Program-made: the position numbers and the translations under genes
In this document: piece after piece, positions 24,823 to 33,169 of the stretch
Position numbering within the stretch: the first letter of the stretch is position 1
How the letters are laid out: each line of letters starts with the position of its first letter
Origin: an uncultured Pseudomonadota bacterium
Lineage (GTDB): Bacteria > Pseudomonadota > Alphaproteobacteria > Rs-D84
Assembly (NCBI GenBank): GCA_902774305.1
Contig: CACYHY010000007.1
Location: forward strand, 1-38,867
Length of the DNA stretch: 38,867 bases
Direction: 5' to 3'
Notes under the pieces: generated by a model
Database searches by the model: none
Told to the model about the DNA's origin: nothing
Seen by the model: the letters and a program-made list of their open reading frames with translations, nothing else

Positions 24823-24969
24823 ATGAGAAAGATTTTACTTGGATTTTTCGTTGCTGTGGCGCTGGCTGGTTGTGGTCAGGTATATGATCGCGAACCAGTG
24901 GGTGTTGGTTATGACAACAACGAATTAAAGTTGAGTCCTTGCGCCTGTATCATGGTTTATCAAGCCTAA
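24823..24969 (+). CDS. small lipoprotein
   Basis: A 48-aa precursor with a textbook lipoprotein signal: MRKILLGFFVAVALAGC, lipobox LAGC, leaving a mature peptide of about 32 residues (GQVYDREPVGVGYDNNELKL and a Cys-containing end). I do not recognise the family. The ATG at 24823 is preceded by a G-rich ribosome-binding site (GGGGGAAA). An earlier in-frame ATG would spoil the signal peptide. It lies between bamA and the first membrane protein of the unknown cluster, so it may be a small outer-membrane partner. Confidence 0.7.
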   Translation: MRKILLGFFVAVALAGCGQVYDREPVGVGYDNNELKLSPCACIMVYQA

Positions 24970-25002
24970 GGGCTCGCCACATACAATAACGGGGGGACGA
25001 CA

Positions 25003-25701
25003 TTGAAATATCCAGACGATTTTAATACGCCTGCTTTCCCCGCGGGGAAGTTTGTTGCAGTGTCCAGATTTATGGCCACGGCCGTGATGGTTATATTCTT
25101 TGCGATTATTTGTGTATGTGGAATTATATTATGGGTCAAAAAAACACAAGATATCAGCCCCTTTTTAGTATCTTTGAATCCAAATGGCGAACGTTGGACA
25201 TTGGTTGAATATAATAATCATAAAACAGAAATTCCTGTGTATTATGTTTTGCAAGAATCTTTCTTGAACAAGTTTGCTCGTGATTGGTTTACTATTTCTG
25301 ATGACATCAGGGTAAATCAGGCTAATTGGGCTACATCTTGTTCTCGCACAGGTCCAGAATGCACAACCAGTAATGGCGATGTTTTCGAAGTGTGTTCTAT
25401 TTATTGTTCTACTGATGATGTTGTTTTTGATAATTTTAAAGATGTGGTTTTACCTGTATATTCTGCATTGGAAACAGAAAAGGCTGCTGTGTGGACCGTT
25501 AAAGATATTTATATAAAACCGCTGGATTCTATGGATTCAATTACCGAAACCGGTGGTATGTGGCGGTTAAATATCATTGTAGAAACAGATAATGGTCTGG
25601 CAGGCTTTATAGCTTTTGCTTTGGTTGGGTACGATCCAGAGCAATATAAGAAAACAATGGGGTATTATGTCGCCGATTTTAACGCGTACAGGATTAATTA
25701 A
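25003..25701 (+). CDS. uncharacterised type II membrane protein, possibly VirB8-like
   Basis: A 232-aa protein starting at TTG, with a strong G-rich ribosome-binding site six bases upstream. Residues about 22-46 form one membrane anchor (MATAVMVIFFAIICVCGIIL). The rest is a periplasmic domain containing four Cys residues (ATSCSRTGPECTTSNGDVF and CSIYC) that may form disulphides. The arrangement of anchor, a helix LQESFLNKFARDWF and late strands (GMWRLNIIVETDNG) resembles the NTF2-like fold of VirB8, but I see no diagnostic motif. The next gene overlaps its stop by one base and has a similar plan, suggesting two related subunits. Confidence 0.75.
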   Translation: MKYPDDFNTPAFPAGKFVAVSRFMATAVMVIFFAIICVCGIILWVKKTQDISPFLVSLNPNGERWTLVEYNNHKTEIPVYYVLQESFLNKFARDWFTISDDIRVNQANWATSCSRTGPECTTSNGDVFEVCSIYCSTDDVVFDNFKDVVLPVYSALETEKAAVWTVKDIYIKPLDSMDSITETGGMWRLNIIVETDNGLAGFIAFALVGYDPEQYKKTMGYYVADFNAYRIN

Positions 25702-26348
25702 TGAGAAGAATAACTTTAATCTTTGCTGGTCTTTTGATGCTAATCGCCATGTTGGGATTGTTGTTCTTTTCTGGCGCCATTTATGATGCCGAAAACAAAT
25801 ATAATGTCGAAGCCTTTTTCTTTGAAACAAATCCACGCGCATCACAACGGATACAAGCGCCGGTGTCCGTGAATGATATACCTGATAAAGTTTTGCGTGA
25901 TATGATAATTGAACGTTTTGTTAATGAATATTTTTATGTAATTCCGTATGAACAAAATGCTGTTAATAGACAGGAATTAAAAAACGCAGATGGTAAAAAA
26001 ACTGCATTACGTGGATTATCGCGTCCAAAGGTTTATGAAACATGGCAAGAAACAGTTGCCCCAGAAATTGTGGATTTGGCTGAACAAAAGGTATTAAGAA
26101 CTGTCCAAGTGTCCAGCATCACAGAATCTGAAAGTGGACATTTGATAGTTGAATATGTATTAAAAACTTGGGATGAACCAAACAATCCTCTGGTTGGCCC
26201 ACAAATTTCCACTGGCAGTTTGTATTTAGAAGTAACAAAAAATCCTATTCGTGTTGAACAAACCGAAGAAGCATTAAAAAGACTGCAACGTGGTGAAGAT
26301 CCGGTATCTGCATTTACATTCAAAATACTTGGGGTTGTACAAAACTAG
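25701..26348 (+). CDS. uncharacterised membrane-anchored protein, possible partner of the previous gene
   Basis: A 215-aa protein whose start overlaps the previous stop (TAATG). One N-terminal membrane span (ITLIFAGLLMLIAMLGLLFF) is followed by a periplasmic domain. A helix with IIERFVNEYF occupies the place of LNKFARDWF in the upstream protein, and the C-terminal strands (HLIVEYVLKTWDE...GSLYLEVT) again suggest a VirB8-like or NTF2-like fold. No Cys pairs are present. Coupled translation with the preceding gene suggests a hetero-complex in the cell envelope. Function is unknown. Confidence 0.75.
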   Translation: MRRITLIFAGLLMLIAMLGLLFFSGAIYDAENKYNVEAFFFETNPRASQRIQAPVSVNDIPDKVLRDMIIERFVNEYFYVIPYEQNAVNRQELKNADGKKTALRGLSRPKVYETWQETVAPEIVDLAEQKVLRTVQVSSITESESGHLIVEYVLKTWDEPNNPLVGPQISTGSLYLEVTKNPIRVEQTEEALKRLQRGEDPVSAFTFKILGVVQN

Positions 26349-26357
26349 GAATAAAAA

Positions 26358-27215
26358 ATGTCGTTAAAATCTTGGTATATCTTTATAGCATGTTTGATAT
26401 CGTTTGGAACACCAATCTCGTTTCAACCTGCGTTTGCAGCAGATGATGGTTTTGATATTCTGGGTGATGATGAAGAAATTTATGACGAAGACGATGGATT
26501 TGTTAATGCAGGTGACGAAATTGGTTTTTCTGATTCAGGTTCAGACGATGCACTGATTGGGGCTAGTAACTTAACATTAAACGAAGGTTCCGGATTGGTT
26601 AACGTTGGCGGATTTGACATTGCTGGAATTATGTTAGGAATGTCTTTTGATGATGTTCATAATTTATATTATGATAATGCGTCTTTATATACCCCCAGAA
26701 AACGCAATAGTTTGGTTTATACAATTCCACAAGATTGGAAATATAATTTGGATTACGAATGCCGTCAGGCTGGCATTGTACAACCAAATAAATTAGATAA
26801 ATGTATTCGTGGATTAGCCAGAAAACGCGGATTATTGTATGTATCTGAAATACATCTGGAACGTGTCAAAACTGGCGAAACAGTTGATGTATATTTAACA
26901 AGTAATGCGACCGATAATGTTGTATATCGTGTTGTGTACACTAATGATGCAGATAAAAAAGAAGGAACAAATCCAAAGTTTGATGATCAACGCGAAAAGA
27001 AAATTTTGTCGTTTTGGAAAACTGTTATCAAAAAATACGGTGCCCCTAATTCTGGTCAGGATACTTGGATAACATCTACAAATTCATACGACCCAAAGAT
27101 GACCGCTTATTTCGGTGCTTTGGAATTGGTGGACGAAGGGCGACATGCAATGGATGCAGCAACGGCTGCCAAACAATCACGTGAAAATTTCCGTGCTAAA
27201 CCTTATGCTTTTTAA
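26358..27215 (+). CDS. uncharacterised secreted protein
   Basis: A 285-aa exported protein with a signal peptide cleaved near residue 28 (PAFAAD). A very acidic, Asp/Glu/Gly-rich region follows (DDGFDILGDDEEIYDEDDGF) and then a folded domain from about residue 85 (FDIAGIMLGMSFDDVHNLYY). That opening (I-x-G-I-x-L-G-M-S-x-D-D-V) resembles the short repeat-like unit of several envelope proteins that sense or bind ligands, but I cannot name a family. It lies between the paired membrane proteins and yraN in the same operon, with AGGAATAAA before the ATG. The acidic region could bind cations. Confidence 0.75.
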   Translation: MSLKSWYIFIACLISFGTPISFQPAFAADDGFDILGDDEEIYDEDDGFVNAGDEIGFSDSGSDDALIGASNLTLNEGSGLVNVGGFDIAGIMLGMSFDDVHNLYYDNASLYTPRKRNSLVYTIPQDWKYNLDYECRQAGIVQPNKLDKCIRGLARKRGLLYVSEIHLERVKTGETVDVYLTSNATDNVVYRVVYTNDADKKEGTNPKFDDQREKKILSFWKTVIKKYGAPNSGQDTWITSTNSYDPKMTAYFGALELVDEGRHAMDAATAAKQSRENFRAKPYAF

Positions 27216-27556
27216 TGAATACATATCATACAGGAATTTTGTCGGAATGGATGGCAAAGATGTTTTTGCGCCTGCATGGGTACAGAATTTTGCGGTCTCG
27301 TTATATTACTGGAAAAAATACTAATCGCGCAGAAATTGACATTATTGCTAAACACAAAAATGTAATAGTATTTGTCGAGGTTAAATATAGACCAGATTTA
27401 CGTACAGCATGGGATGCGATTACCCCCAATCAAATTCAACGTTTGCGAAATGCAGCAAATACTTATTTGGCGAACATACATTGGTCAGGTGATGCACGAT
27501 TTGATGTTATTGCGATTTGTGGATGGAAAATTTATTGGGCAAAAAACGCGTTATAA
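27215..27556 (+). CDS. yraN: YraN family PD-(D/E)XK nuclease-like protein
   Basis: A 113-aa protein of the UPF0102/YraN family, related in fold to Holliday-junction resolvases. The catalytic-type pattern is visible: RAEIDIIAKHK (the E-x-D part) followed by VIVFVEVKYR (E-x-K). Length matches the family. The start overlaps the previous stop (TAATG), so it is the last member of the envelope operon. The family's cellular role is not settled and is often linked to natural transformation or DNA handling. Confidence 0.93.
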   Translation: MNTYHTGILSEWMAKMFLRLHGYRILRSRYITGKNTNRAEIDIIAKHKNVIVFVEVKYRPDLRTAWDAITPNQIQRLRNAANTYLANIHWSGDARFDVIAICGWKIYWAKNAL

Positions 27557-27639
27557 TTCATATTTTCTTTTCAATAAAAAGTGCTTGTCATTAATGACAA
27601 AAATATCTATATTGAAATTGTACCAAAAAAGGAGAATAC

Positions 27640-27789
27640 ATGAAAAAAGTAATTTTGGCATTGTTTGCTGTTTTGACTTTGGCAGCTTGCACAGGGTCTT
27701 ATAAATCTGGAAATTGCGAATACGATTTCTTGTTACACAAAGATATTTCTATTTCTAAAATTATCGGCAATGCTACTGGCGGTTGCTAA
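27640..27789 (+). CDS. tiny lipoprotein
   Basis: A 49-aa precursor with a lipoprotein signal (MKKVILALFAVLTLAAC, lipobox LAAC) and a mature peptide of about 33 residues with two more Cys (CEYDF and the terminal GGC). AAAAGGAG lies six bases before the ATG, and a strong terminator follows the stop, which supports a real gene despite its size. I do not recognise it. A similar tiny lipoprotein follows bamA, but the mature sequences are not alike. Confidence 0.75.
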   Translation: MKKVILALFAVLTLAACTGSYKSGNCEYDFLLHKDISISKIIGNATGGC

Positions 27790-27801
27790 TTTAATTAAAT
27801 A

Positions 27802-27829
27802 CCCCGGGATTTTTCCCGGGGATTTTTTT
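27802..27829. terminator. terminator of the tiny lipoprotein gene
   Basis: A perfect 7-bp GC stem (CCCCGGG at 27802-27808 and CCCGGGG at 27815-27821) with a T run after it. It may also serve grpE from the opposite strand, though the T run there is weak. Confidence 0.9.
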
Positions 27830-27841
27830 ACATATTATTTT

Positions 27842-28372
27842 TTATTTACTAACAATAACCATCGCAGGACGCAAAACTGTATCGCCATACATATAACCAG
27901 TTTGCATTTCTTCGGTAATTGTATTAGCAGGATGAGCGTCATCTGCTGGGACAACAGATATCGCATTATGAAACTGAGGATTTAATTGTTGACCAACACT
28001 TTCTATTTTTACAATTCCAATTTGTGCAAAAGCAGATTCCAACGCCAATGACAATGACTTTATACCCGCGTCATCTGGTGTATGTTTCAAAGCCTGTTCA
28101 CACGCATCCATAACCGGCAAGAATTTTTTTGCAACCCCCATACCACATGTACGTGCAGCAGATTCTGCATCACGTTGACTGCGTTTACGAGTATTGTCCA
28201 ATTCAGCCGCAACACGCATATATTTATCTGTTATATCAGCAACCTTGTCTTGTAATTCTTTCACTAATTTATCAGTTTCAGATTCAACAGCCTTATCTTC
28301 TGATATTGATACTGTTTCAACAGGAACTTCTTTTGTATCTGTTTCAACTGTATTTTCTTGTTTGTTTTCCAT
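27842..28372 (-). CDS. grpE: nucleotide exchange factor GrpE
   Basis: GrpE releases ADP from DnaK in the Hsp70 cycle. The 176-aa protein has an acidic, disordered N-terminus (TVETDTKEVPVETVSIS), a long helix (DKLVKELQDKVADITDKYMR then VAAELDNTRKRSQRD), and the C-terminal beta domain with IGIVKIESVGQQLNPQFHNA and GYMYGDTVLRPAMVIVS, the family signature. Start ATG has AGG upstream. It follows tpiA by 28 bp on the same strand. No heat-shock promoter is evident here. Confidence 0.95.
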   Translation of the reverse strand: MENKQENTVETDTKEVPVETVSISEDKAVESETDKLVKELQDKVADITDKYMRVAAELDNTRKRSQRDAESAARTCGMGVAKKFLPVMDACEQALKHTPDDAGIKSLSLALESAFAQIGIVKIESVGQQLNPQFHNAISVVPADDAHPANTITEEMQTGYMYGDTVLRPAMVIVSK

Positions 28373-28400
28373 ATTTTACCTGCCATTTATATTATAGTTT

Positions 28401-29108
28401 TTATTTAACACTTTGTATTATAGGTATGAAATCGTCTTTTTTCAAGGATGCACCACCAACCAAAACGCCATCTACATTTTCTATCCCCATTATATCAGCA
28501 GAATTAGCCGCCGTAACAGATGCGCCATATAAAATTGGTGTTTCTTCGAAACCCATTTCATTCAATACATCACGAATTATTTTGTGAGCTTCGGCAATTT
28601 GTTCTTTTGTTGGGGTTATGCCTGCGCCAATAGCCCAACGCGGTTCATATGCAATAATAAAACCACCATTACTGGCATTTGCCGGCACAGATTCACGAAC
28701 GCCCTGCTCTATTATTTTGTATGTCAATCCTGCATCACGTTCTTCTGCGGTTTCACCAACGCAAATAATAGGTAACAAATTATTTTTGATGGCTAATCCC
28801 GCCCTTTTAGCAACATCAGCATTTGTATCTTGTTGTTCTTTACGACATTCACTGTGCCCAACAAGTGTCACCGATGCACCCGCAGCAGCCACCATTTCAG
28901 CAGAAATTTCCCCAGTATGCGCACCAGAATCATATTTACTGACGTTTTGAGCGCCAATCATAACAGCCACATTTCCTGAACGCAACATAGTGTATGGCAC
29001 GCATAAAAACACCCTATTTTCAGTGTGTAATTCGCCCAATGCCCCAATCATTTCATCCAATAATTCTGGGGTTCCATTCATTTTCCAGTTACCTACAATT
29101 ATTTTCAT
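28401..29108 (-). CDS. tpiA: triosephosphate isomerase
   Basis: TpiA interconverts dihydroxyacetone phosphate and glyceraldehyde 3-phosphate in glycolysis. The 235-aa protein is slightly shorter than usual (about 250). Catalytic residues are all present: Lys in GNWKMNG, His in LVGHSECR (usually GHSERR), and Glu in AYEPRWAIGAG. The phosphate-binding GASV and GVLVGGASL follow. The ribosome-binding site is AGAGG. It is divergent from ppiD, an arrangement found in many alphaproteobacteria, and probably co-transcribed with grpE. Confidence 0.96.
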   Translation of the reverse strand: MKIIVGNWKMNGTPELLDEMIGALGELHTENRVFLCVPYTMLRSGNVAVMIGAQNVSKYDSGAHTGEISAEMVAAAGASVTLVGHSECRKEQQDTNADVAKRAGLAIKNNLLPIICVGETAEERDAGLTYKIIEQGVRESVPANASNGGFIIAYEPRWAIGAGITPTKEQIAEAHKIIRDVLNEMGFEETPILYGASVTAANSADIMGIENVDGVLVGGASLKKDDFIPIIQSVK

Positions 29109-29174
29109 AAAAAAACCTCTTTTTTCGTTGCGTTAAATTATCACATTTGCTAGGATACTGCAAAAGGAAAAAAA

Positions 29175-30587
29175 ATGCTAGAATATTTACGTAATGCTTC
29201 AGAAAAACCATTAGCTAAATTTTTAATTGCTATATTGGCGTTTTCGTTTATTGGTTGGGGTGTCGCTGAATGGATTTTTGGCGGCGGTGTTAGTGAAACA
29301 AACTTGGTTCGCGTTGGCGATGCAGATGTTACTGTTAATCAGTTTAACAACCAAAAATCTCAGAGTTTGGCTGCTATGACACGTGAACAACAACGTGCAA
29401 TTTACACAGATGCCGCAACAATGAAGAATTTTAATAACCGTGTTATGAATTCTGTAACAGGTCAACAGAAAATACAAAATCGCGCACGTGATTTAGGTTT
29501 CGTTGTATCAGATCACCGCGTTGCTCGTGAAATCCGCCAGGTTTCAGCATTCCAAGAAAACGGTCAATTTTCCGAAGAACGTTTTGATTCTGTTTTATCA
29601 TCAAACGGTTGGTCCGAGGCTGCTTTTGCCGCTATGTTGCGTGATGAAATTGCTCGCTCAATGGTATCTGTGCCAATGGCTGAACAGGTAAAGGTTCCTG
29701 AATTTGCAGTTGATGCATCATACAATGCACGTTATGCCACACGCGAAATAGATTATAAAGTAATCAAATTCGATGATTTTAAGGTAAATGCCCCAACTGA
29801 TGATATGTTGCAAACTTATTATGCACAACATCCACAAACTTTACCTGAGACACGTCGTGTATCTTATGTGTTCGTATCTGCAGATATGTCAAAACCTGAT
29901 AGTTATGACGAAGGTATGGAACGTATGCAAAAAGTCGAAGATGAAATCATTGGTGGTGATACTTTGGAAAATGCTGCAAAAAAGCATGGTGCAAAATTCG
30001 TGCAGTTGAAAGATTTTGCACGCAACGGCGCGACAAATGATGCAAATATCACACCTGCGATTGTTGCACAAATCTTTGGTATGGAAGAAGGCGCCGACAG
30101 TGAAACTATCGAAGGTGCCAAAGGTTTTATAATCATGCATTTGGACAAAATAAATCCTGCACATAGTGCTGAATTTAATTCTGTGAAATCAACTTTGGTG
30201 CCAGAATGGACCAAGGCTGAAAAACGCAAACAAGCATATGAAAAAGCAAATTCAATTTTGGTTGATTTGAACAAAGATAAAAAATGGACTGGGGCTACGA
30301 CAAAATCTGTAACACGCACAGAAGGCGCACCAGTAGCAGTGTTAAGCGATGCGTTTAACAACCCTGTGGGTACGAACAAAATTGTTGAAACCCCAGATGC
30401 ATTTTATGTTCTGTCTGTTAAATCTGTGAAAGCGCCAAATGTTGATAAAGAAAAGAAAGACAAATTGCGTAAAGAAATGGAAGGTACAGTTATGTATCAA
30501 ATCCAAGCAGATTACGACAAGTTCTTGGAACGTGAATATCCAGTAAAGGTAAATCAAAAAGTTTATAATCGTTTCATTGAAAAATAA
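29175..30587 (+). CDS. ppiD: PpiD-like membrane-anchored periplasmic chaperone
   Basis: PpiD-type proteins help outer-membrane and periplasmic proteins fold as they leave the Sec translocon. The 470-aa protein has one N-terminal membrane span (residues 13-33, KFLIAILAFSFIGWGVAEWI), a SurA-like N-domain over about residues 40-180 (FNNRVMNSVTGQQKIQNRAR and the FQENGQFSEERFDSVL motif), and a parvulin-like region about 200-350. The parvulin part lacks an obvious complete catalytic signature, so chaperone rather than isomerase activity is more likely. AAAGGA lies before the ATG. Confidence 0.9.
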   Translation: MLEYLRNASEKPLAKFLIAILAFSFIGWGVAEWIFGGGVSETNLVRVGDADVTVNQFNNQKSQSLAAMTREQQRAIYTDAATMKNFNNRVMNSVTGQQKIQNRARDLGFVVSDHRVAREIRQVSAFQENGQFSEERFDSVLSSNGWSEAAFAAMLRDEIARSMVSVPMAEQVKVPEFAVDASYNARYATREIDYKVIKFDDFKVNAPTDDMLQTYYAQHPQTLPETRRVSYVFVSADMSKPDSYDEGMERMQKVEDEIIGGDTLENAAKKHGAKFVQLKDFARNGATNDANITPAIVAQIFGMEEGADSETIEGAKGFIIMHLDKINPAHSAEFNSVKSTLVPEWTKAEKRKQAYEKANSILVDLNKDKKWTGATTKSVTRTEGAPVAVLSDAFNNPVGTNKIVETPDAFYVLSVKSVKAPNVDKEKKDKLRKEMEGTVMYQIQADYDKFLEREYPVKVNQKVYNRFIEK

Positions 30588-30591
30588 TAAA

Positions 30592-30616
30592 AAACTCCCA
30601 ATTGGGAGTTTTTTTA
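30592..30616. terminator. bidirectional terminator between convergent genes
   Basis: AAACTCCC (30592-30599), AATT loop and GGGAGTTT (30604-30611) give a perfect 8-bp stem with an A run before and T run after. Confidence 0.88.
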
Positions 30617-31336
30617 TTTAGATATACCGGATTGTTTGGCTAATTGCATTGCCCTGTAATCAGCCATCATTTTTGCAACAGCCCCAGGTAAATCTTTTTT
30701 TATCGCATCTGGTGTTATATAGGCATTTGCAAAAGATTTTTCAAACATAAGTTGAACTGGCTTTTTAATAAATTCATAACAAATCAAATCCACAATACGT
30801 TCTTTTAAGTCTTGGGGAACATCATATTTTAAGATGATTGGTTCTTGTATTAACATATGAACAAATTCATGAAACATAACATTAAGAATTTTTGTCGGAT
30901 CATCTGGATAACGCGACATACGAAATGGCATTACTGCTAAATCGTCACTTTTTCGCAAATAATTTGAACCGCATCCAAAACTGCACCAAATTTGCAATTC
31001 TTTTGGCATAATTGCATTCCATGATGGTATCAAAGGAACCAAATATTTATTTACAACTTGTTCAAATTCTGGCTTTACTTGGTTTTCCACAATATTGTCC
31101 AGACGCTGTAATTTTTTTACATCATAAATTTTCGTAGCAAAAATATTTTTATAATGTTCTATATCTTGTTGAGTCAGATTTTCTTTTTCAAACATTTCTT
31201 TAAAATCGTCAGTCAATGGTATAAAAGCATTATAACCATATTTATAATGTTTTAATTTTTTATGATACATAGAGTGATTGTTCATTAACAAATTCCAAGC
31301 TTCCTCTATAGTCATTGGTCGTATTGTGATTTTCAT
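30614..31336 (-). CDS. uncharacterised protein with an HExxH zinc-binding motif
   Basis: A 240-aa cytoplasmic protein of unknown family. MFHEFVHMLIQ near residue 158 fits the HExxH pattern of zinc metallopeptidases. A downstream acidic helix (LKERIVDLICYEFIKKP) offers Glu or Asp residues that could be the third ligand. No signal peptide is seen, so any substrate is cytoplasmic. The N-terminal half is rich in Lys, Asn and aromatic residues. AAAGGC lies about 10 bases before the ATG. It lies downstream of the ABC-F gene and a small helical protein on the same strand. Confidence 0.75.
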   Translation of the reverse strand: MKITIRPMTIEEAWNLLMNNHSMYHKKLKHYKYGYNAFIPLTDDFKEMFEKENLTQQDIEHYKNIFATKIYDVKKLQRLDNIVENQVKPEFEQVVNKYLVPLIPSWNAIMPKELQIWCSFGCGSNYLRKSDDLAVMPFRMSRYPDDPTKILNVMFHEFVHMLIQEPIILKYDVPQDLKERIVDLICYEFIKKPVQLMFEKSFANAYITPDAIKKDLPGAVAKMMADYRAMQLAKQSGISK

Positions 31337-31354
31337 ATAACATAGCCTTTGGTT

Positions 31355-31594
31355 TTATAAATGATTTTTCTGTTTCATGTCATCGGGAATAAATTTCAAA
31401 GCAATATCTGTCTTTTGTTTAATGTGCGACAAATAATTCTCTGCTTGGGATAGCTGATTTACAGCAAATTCTACTTCTTTTTTTATTTCACCAGAAAGAT
31501 TCTGCATACAGTTAAGCGTATGTTTTGAAATTGCAATAACATCTTGTGCTTCTGCGATAGTCTGAGAAATACTTAGTTCTTTTGTAGTTATCAT
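31355..31594 (-). CDS. small helical uncharacterised protein
   Basis: A 79-aa, wholly helical soluble protein (TIAEAQDVIAISKHTLNCMQ then LSGEIKKEVEFAVNQLSQAE) that I do not recognise. I chose the ATG at 31594 because AGAGGA lies six bases upstream. An in-frame ATG at 31642 overlaps the end of the ABC-F gene and lacks a site. It sits 44 bp after the ABC-F stop and 18 bp before the HExxH-protein start, so the three could form one operon. Confidence 0.65.
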   Translation of the reverse strand: MITTKELSISQTIAEAQDVIAISKHTLNCMQNLSGEIKKEVEFAVNQLSQAENYLSHIKQKTDIALKFIPDDMKQKNHL

Positions 31595-31638
31595 TATTAT
31601 CCTCTTATTCTGTATTATATCAGGATTATGTGTTTTGT

Positions 31639-33024
31639 TCAAAGGTGTATTTGTTTATCTATCTTTATATTTTTAGCAAATATTTCATCGTGCGACACCA
31701 ATAATATTGCACCACGATATTGATTTAATGCATCTTCTAATATAGATATACTTTTGATTTCCAAGTTATTTGTTGGCTCATCCAAAATTAATAAATCTGG
31801 CTGAGTATCACTGCCCAGTACTGCTGCAAGTGTTGCTTTTAATAATTCTCCGCCTGATAACACGCCTGCCTTTTTATTTGACATATCACCACGAAAACCA
31901 AAATTCGCAGCAATTACATGCGCATCGTGTTTCAATACACCGGTGATATCCATTATGTTTTCAATAATACTTTTGTTTCTGGCCAGCAATGATAAATCTT
32001 GATTTAAGTATGCAATTTTACCAAAAGTTTTTATTATTCCAGACTTGGGTTGTAAATCACCACAAATCAATTTTAATAAGGTTGATTTACCAGAACCATT
32101 TTTTCCAACTATGCGAATTCTGTCGCCGCCATACATTGCAAAATTAAAACCCGTAAATATTGCCCCTGCCCCGTAATCAAAACATAAATCCGATATTTGA
32201 ATCAATTCTTTACTATAAAAAGGTTTATTTGGAACAGGTATTTTTATTTTGTCGTCATGCATTTGCGCAGATAGCATTTGTTGCGTATCAATTTGCTGGT
32301 TTAATTTTTTTTGAATAATTGCACGTTTTTTTGCCTCGGTCTCAATGCTTTTTCCTTTCAAAGAATTTGCTTCTAGGCGGCTGCGTTTAGAATTATTGAT
32401 ATCTTTGGCCTGTTTTGCTTCGTGATGTTGACGAGTGTTTTGCGCAATATTTAATGTGTTATTCAGATGAGCAATTTCTTTTTTAGTATTAACATATTGT
32501 GAGTATATATTATTTTGCTCTGCCTGTTTTGTTGCCACATAAAAATCATAATTACCGCCATATATTTTTATTTTTCCATTTTGGATTTCGATAATTTTGT
32601 CCATTTTTTGTAACAGTTCTCTATCATGAGATACAATTACTGCACCAAATGGATAAGACATTAAATCATAGAAAAAATTTTTCTTGGCATCACTGTCCAA
32701 ATTATTTGTAGGTTCATCCAACAATAATATCTGGGCATTGGTATCGAATGCGTGTCTTAATTCTGTGCTTTGGCGTTCACCACCACTTTTAGAATCCAGC
32801 ACATTTATTTGATTTAACAGGTAAACACTCGTATTTCTGACAATAGTACCTTTATCTGGCACAATAATACCAGCCAACAACTTTAACAAAGTTGTTTTTC
32901 CAGAACCATTATCGCCAACAATTGCAACTTTGTCTGAGTCATTAAAAACAACAGACACATCGTCAAAAATGACATTTTGGTAATCATATTCAAAAAACAC
33001 ATGTGATAAAGAAATTACAGACAT
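31639..33024 (-). CDS. ABC-F ATPase, possible ribosome-protection (antibiotic resistance) type
   Basis: ABC-F proteins have two fused ATPase domains and no membrane part. They act on the ribosome, and several confer resistance by displacing antibiotics. The first domain has [13 protein letters not shown] near residue 38, SGGERQ and [13 protein letters not shown] charged linker (about residues 175-265) separates it from the second, with [13 protein letters not shown] near residue 306, LSGGELLKA and [11 protein letters not shown]. The protein is 461 aa from the ATG at 33024 (AAAGG nine bases upstream). The opening [19 protein letters not shown] resembles Lsa/Vga-type proteins. The structured leader with a three-codon ORF supports drug-inducible expression, but the antibiotic is unknown. 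Confidence 0.9.
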   Translation of the reverse strand: MSVISLSHVFFEYDYQNVIFDDVSVVFNDSDKVAIVGDNGSGKTTLLKLLAGIIVPDKGTIVRNTSVYLLNQINVLDSKSGGERQSTELRHAFDTNAQILLLDEPTNNLDSDAKKNFFYDLMSYPFGAVIVSHDRELLQKMDKIIEIQNGKIKIYGGNYDFYVATKQAEQNNIYSQYVNTKKEIAHLNNTLNIAQNTRQHHEAKQAKDINNSKRSRLEANSLKGKSIETEAKKRAIIQKKLNQQIDTQQMLSAQMHDDKIKIPVPNKPFYSKELIQISDLCFDYGAGAIFTGFNFAMYGGDRIRIVGKNGSGKSTLLKLICGDLQPKSGIIKTFGKIAYLNQDLSLLARNKSIIENIMDITGVLKHDAHVIAANFGFRGDMSNKKAGVLSGGELLKATLAAVLGSDTQPDLLILDEPTNNLEIKSISILEDALNQYRGAILLVSHDEIFAKNIKIDKQIHL

Positions 33025-33025
33025 A

Positions 33026-33118
33026 ACAAAAACCTTTAATATTGCAATCAAAACAAGCACATATTTCTATGTACGATTTATATAAAAATCACAATATTAC
33101 ATACGCATCGGTTTTTGT
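33026..33118 (-). promoter_or_regulatory. putative translation-attenuation leader of the ABC-F gene
   Basis: The transcript leader can form a long hairpin. ACAAAAACC (RNA from 33118-33110, between the upstream-ORF ribosome site and its start) pairs perfectly with GGTTTTTGT (33034-33026, between the ABC-F ribosome site and its start). TAATATTG (33099-33092) pairs with CAATATTA (33044-33037). The ABC-F AAAGG would be buried, and the codons of the upstream ORF would lie in the bulge. An inner 5-bp hairpin (GATTT/AAATC, 33075-33090) and an alternative ACATA-TTTC-TATGT (33059-33072) are also possible. Confidence 0.65.
33097..33108 (-). CDS. three-codon leader ORF (Met-Arg-Met)
   Basis: ATG CGT ATG TAA follows a good ribosome-binding site (AAAGGA, 33123-33118) with nine bases of spacing. 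Short leader peptides with Arg after Met are known to stall ribosomes in the presence of macrolide-type drugs in other resistance leaders. Whether this one does is inference. Confidence 0.5.
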   Translation of the reverse strand: MRM

Positions 33119-33141
33119 CCTTTCGTTTTATATTCCTGTTT

Positions 33142-33169
33142 ATTTTAACACTATTTCTATAAAAGTCAA
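33142..33169 (-). promoter_or_regulatory. promoter of the ABC-F gene
   Basis: Minus-strand TTGACT (33169-33164) and TAAAAT (33147-33142) are 16 bp apart. Transcription would begin near 33135, about 25 bases before the leader ORF. Confidence 0.65.

Noticed and set aside
28129-28587. 152-codon frame on the plus strand across grpE and the tpiA end
   Set aside because: Composed mostly of Gln, Leu, Tyr and Cys from reading two real genes in reverse. No start signals.
29903-30379. 158-codon frame on the minus strand inside ppiD
   Set aside because: Antisense shadow of a well-supported gene, with low-complexity Ser/Phe/Ala composition.
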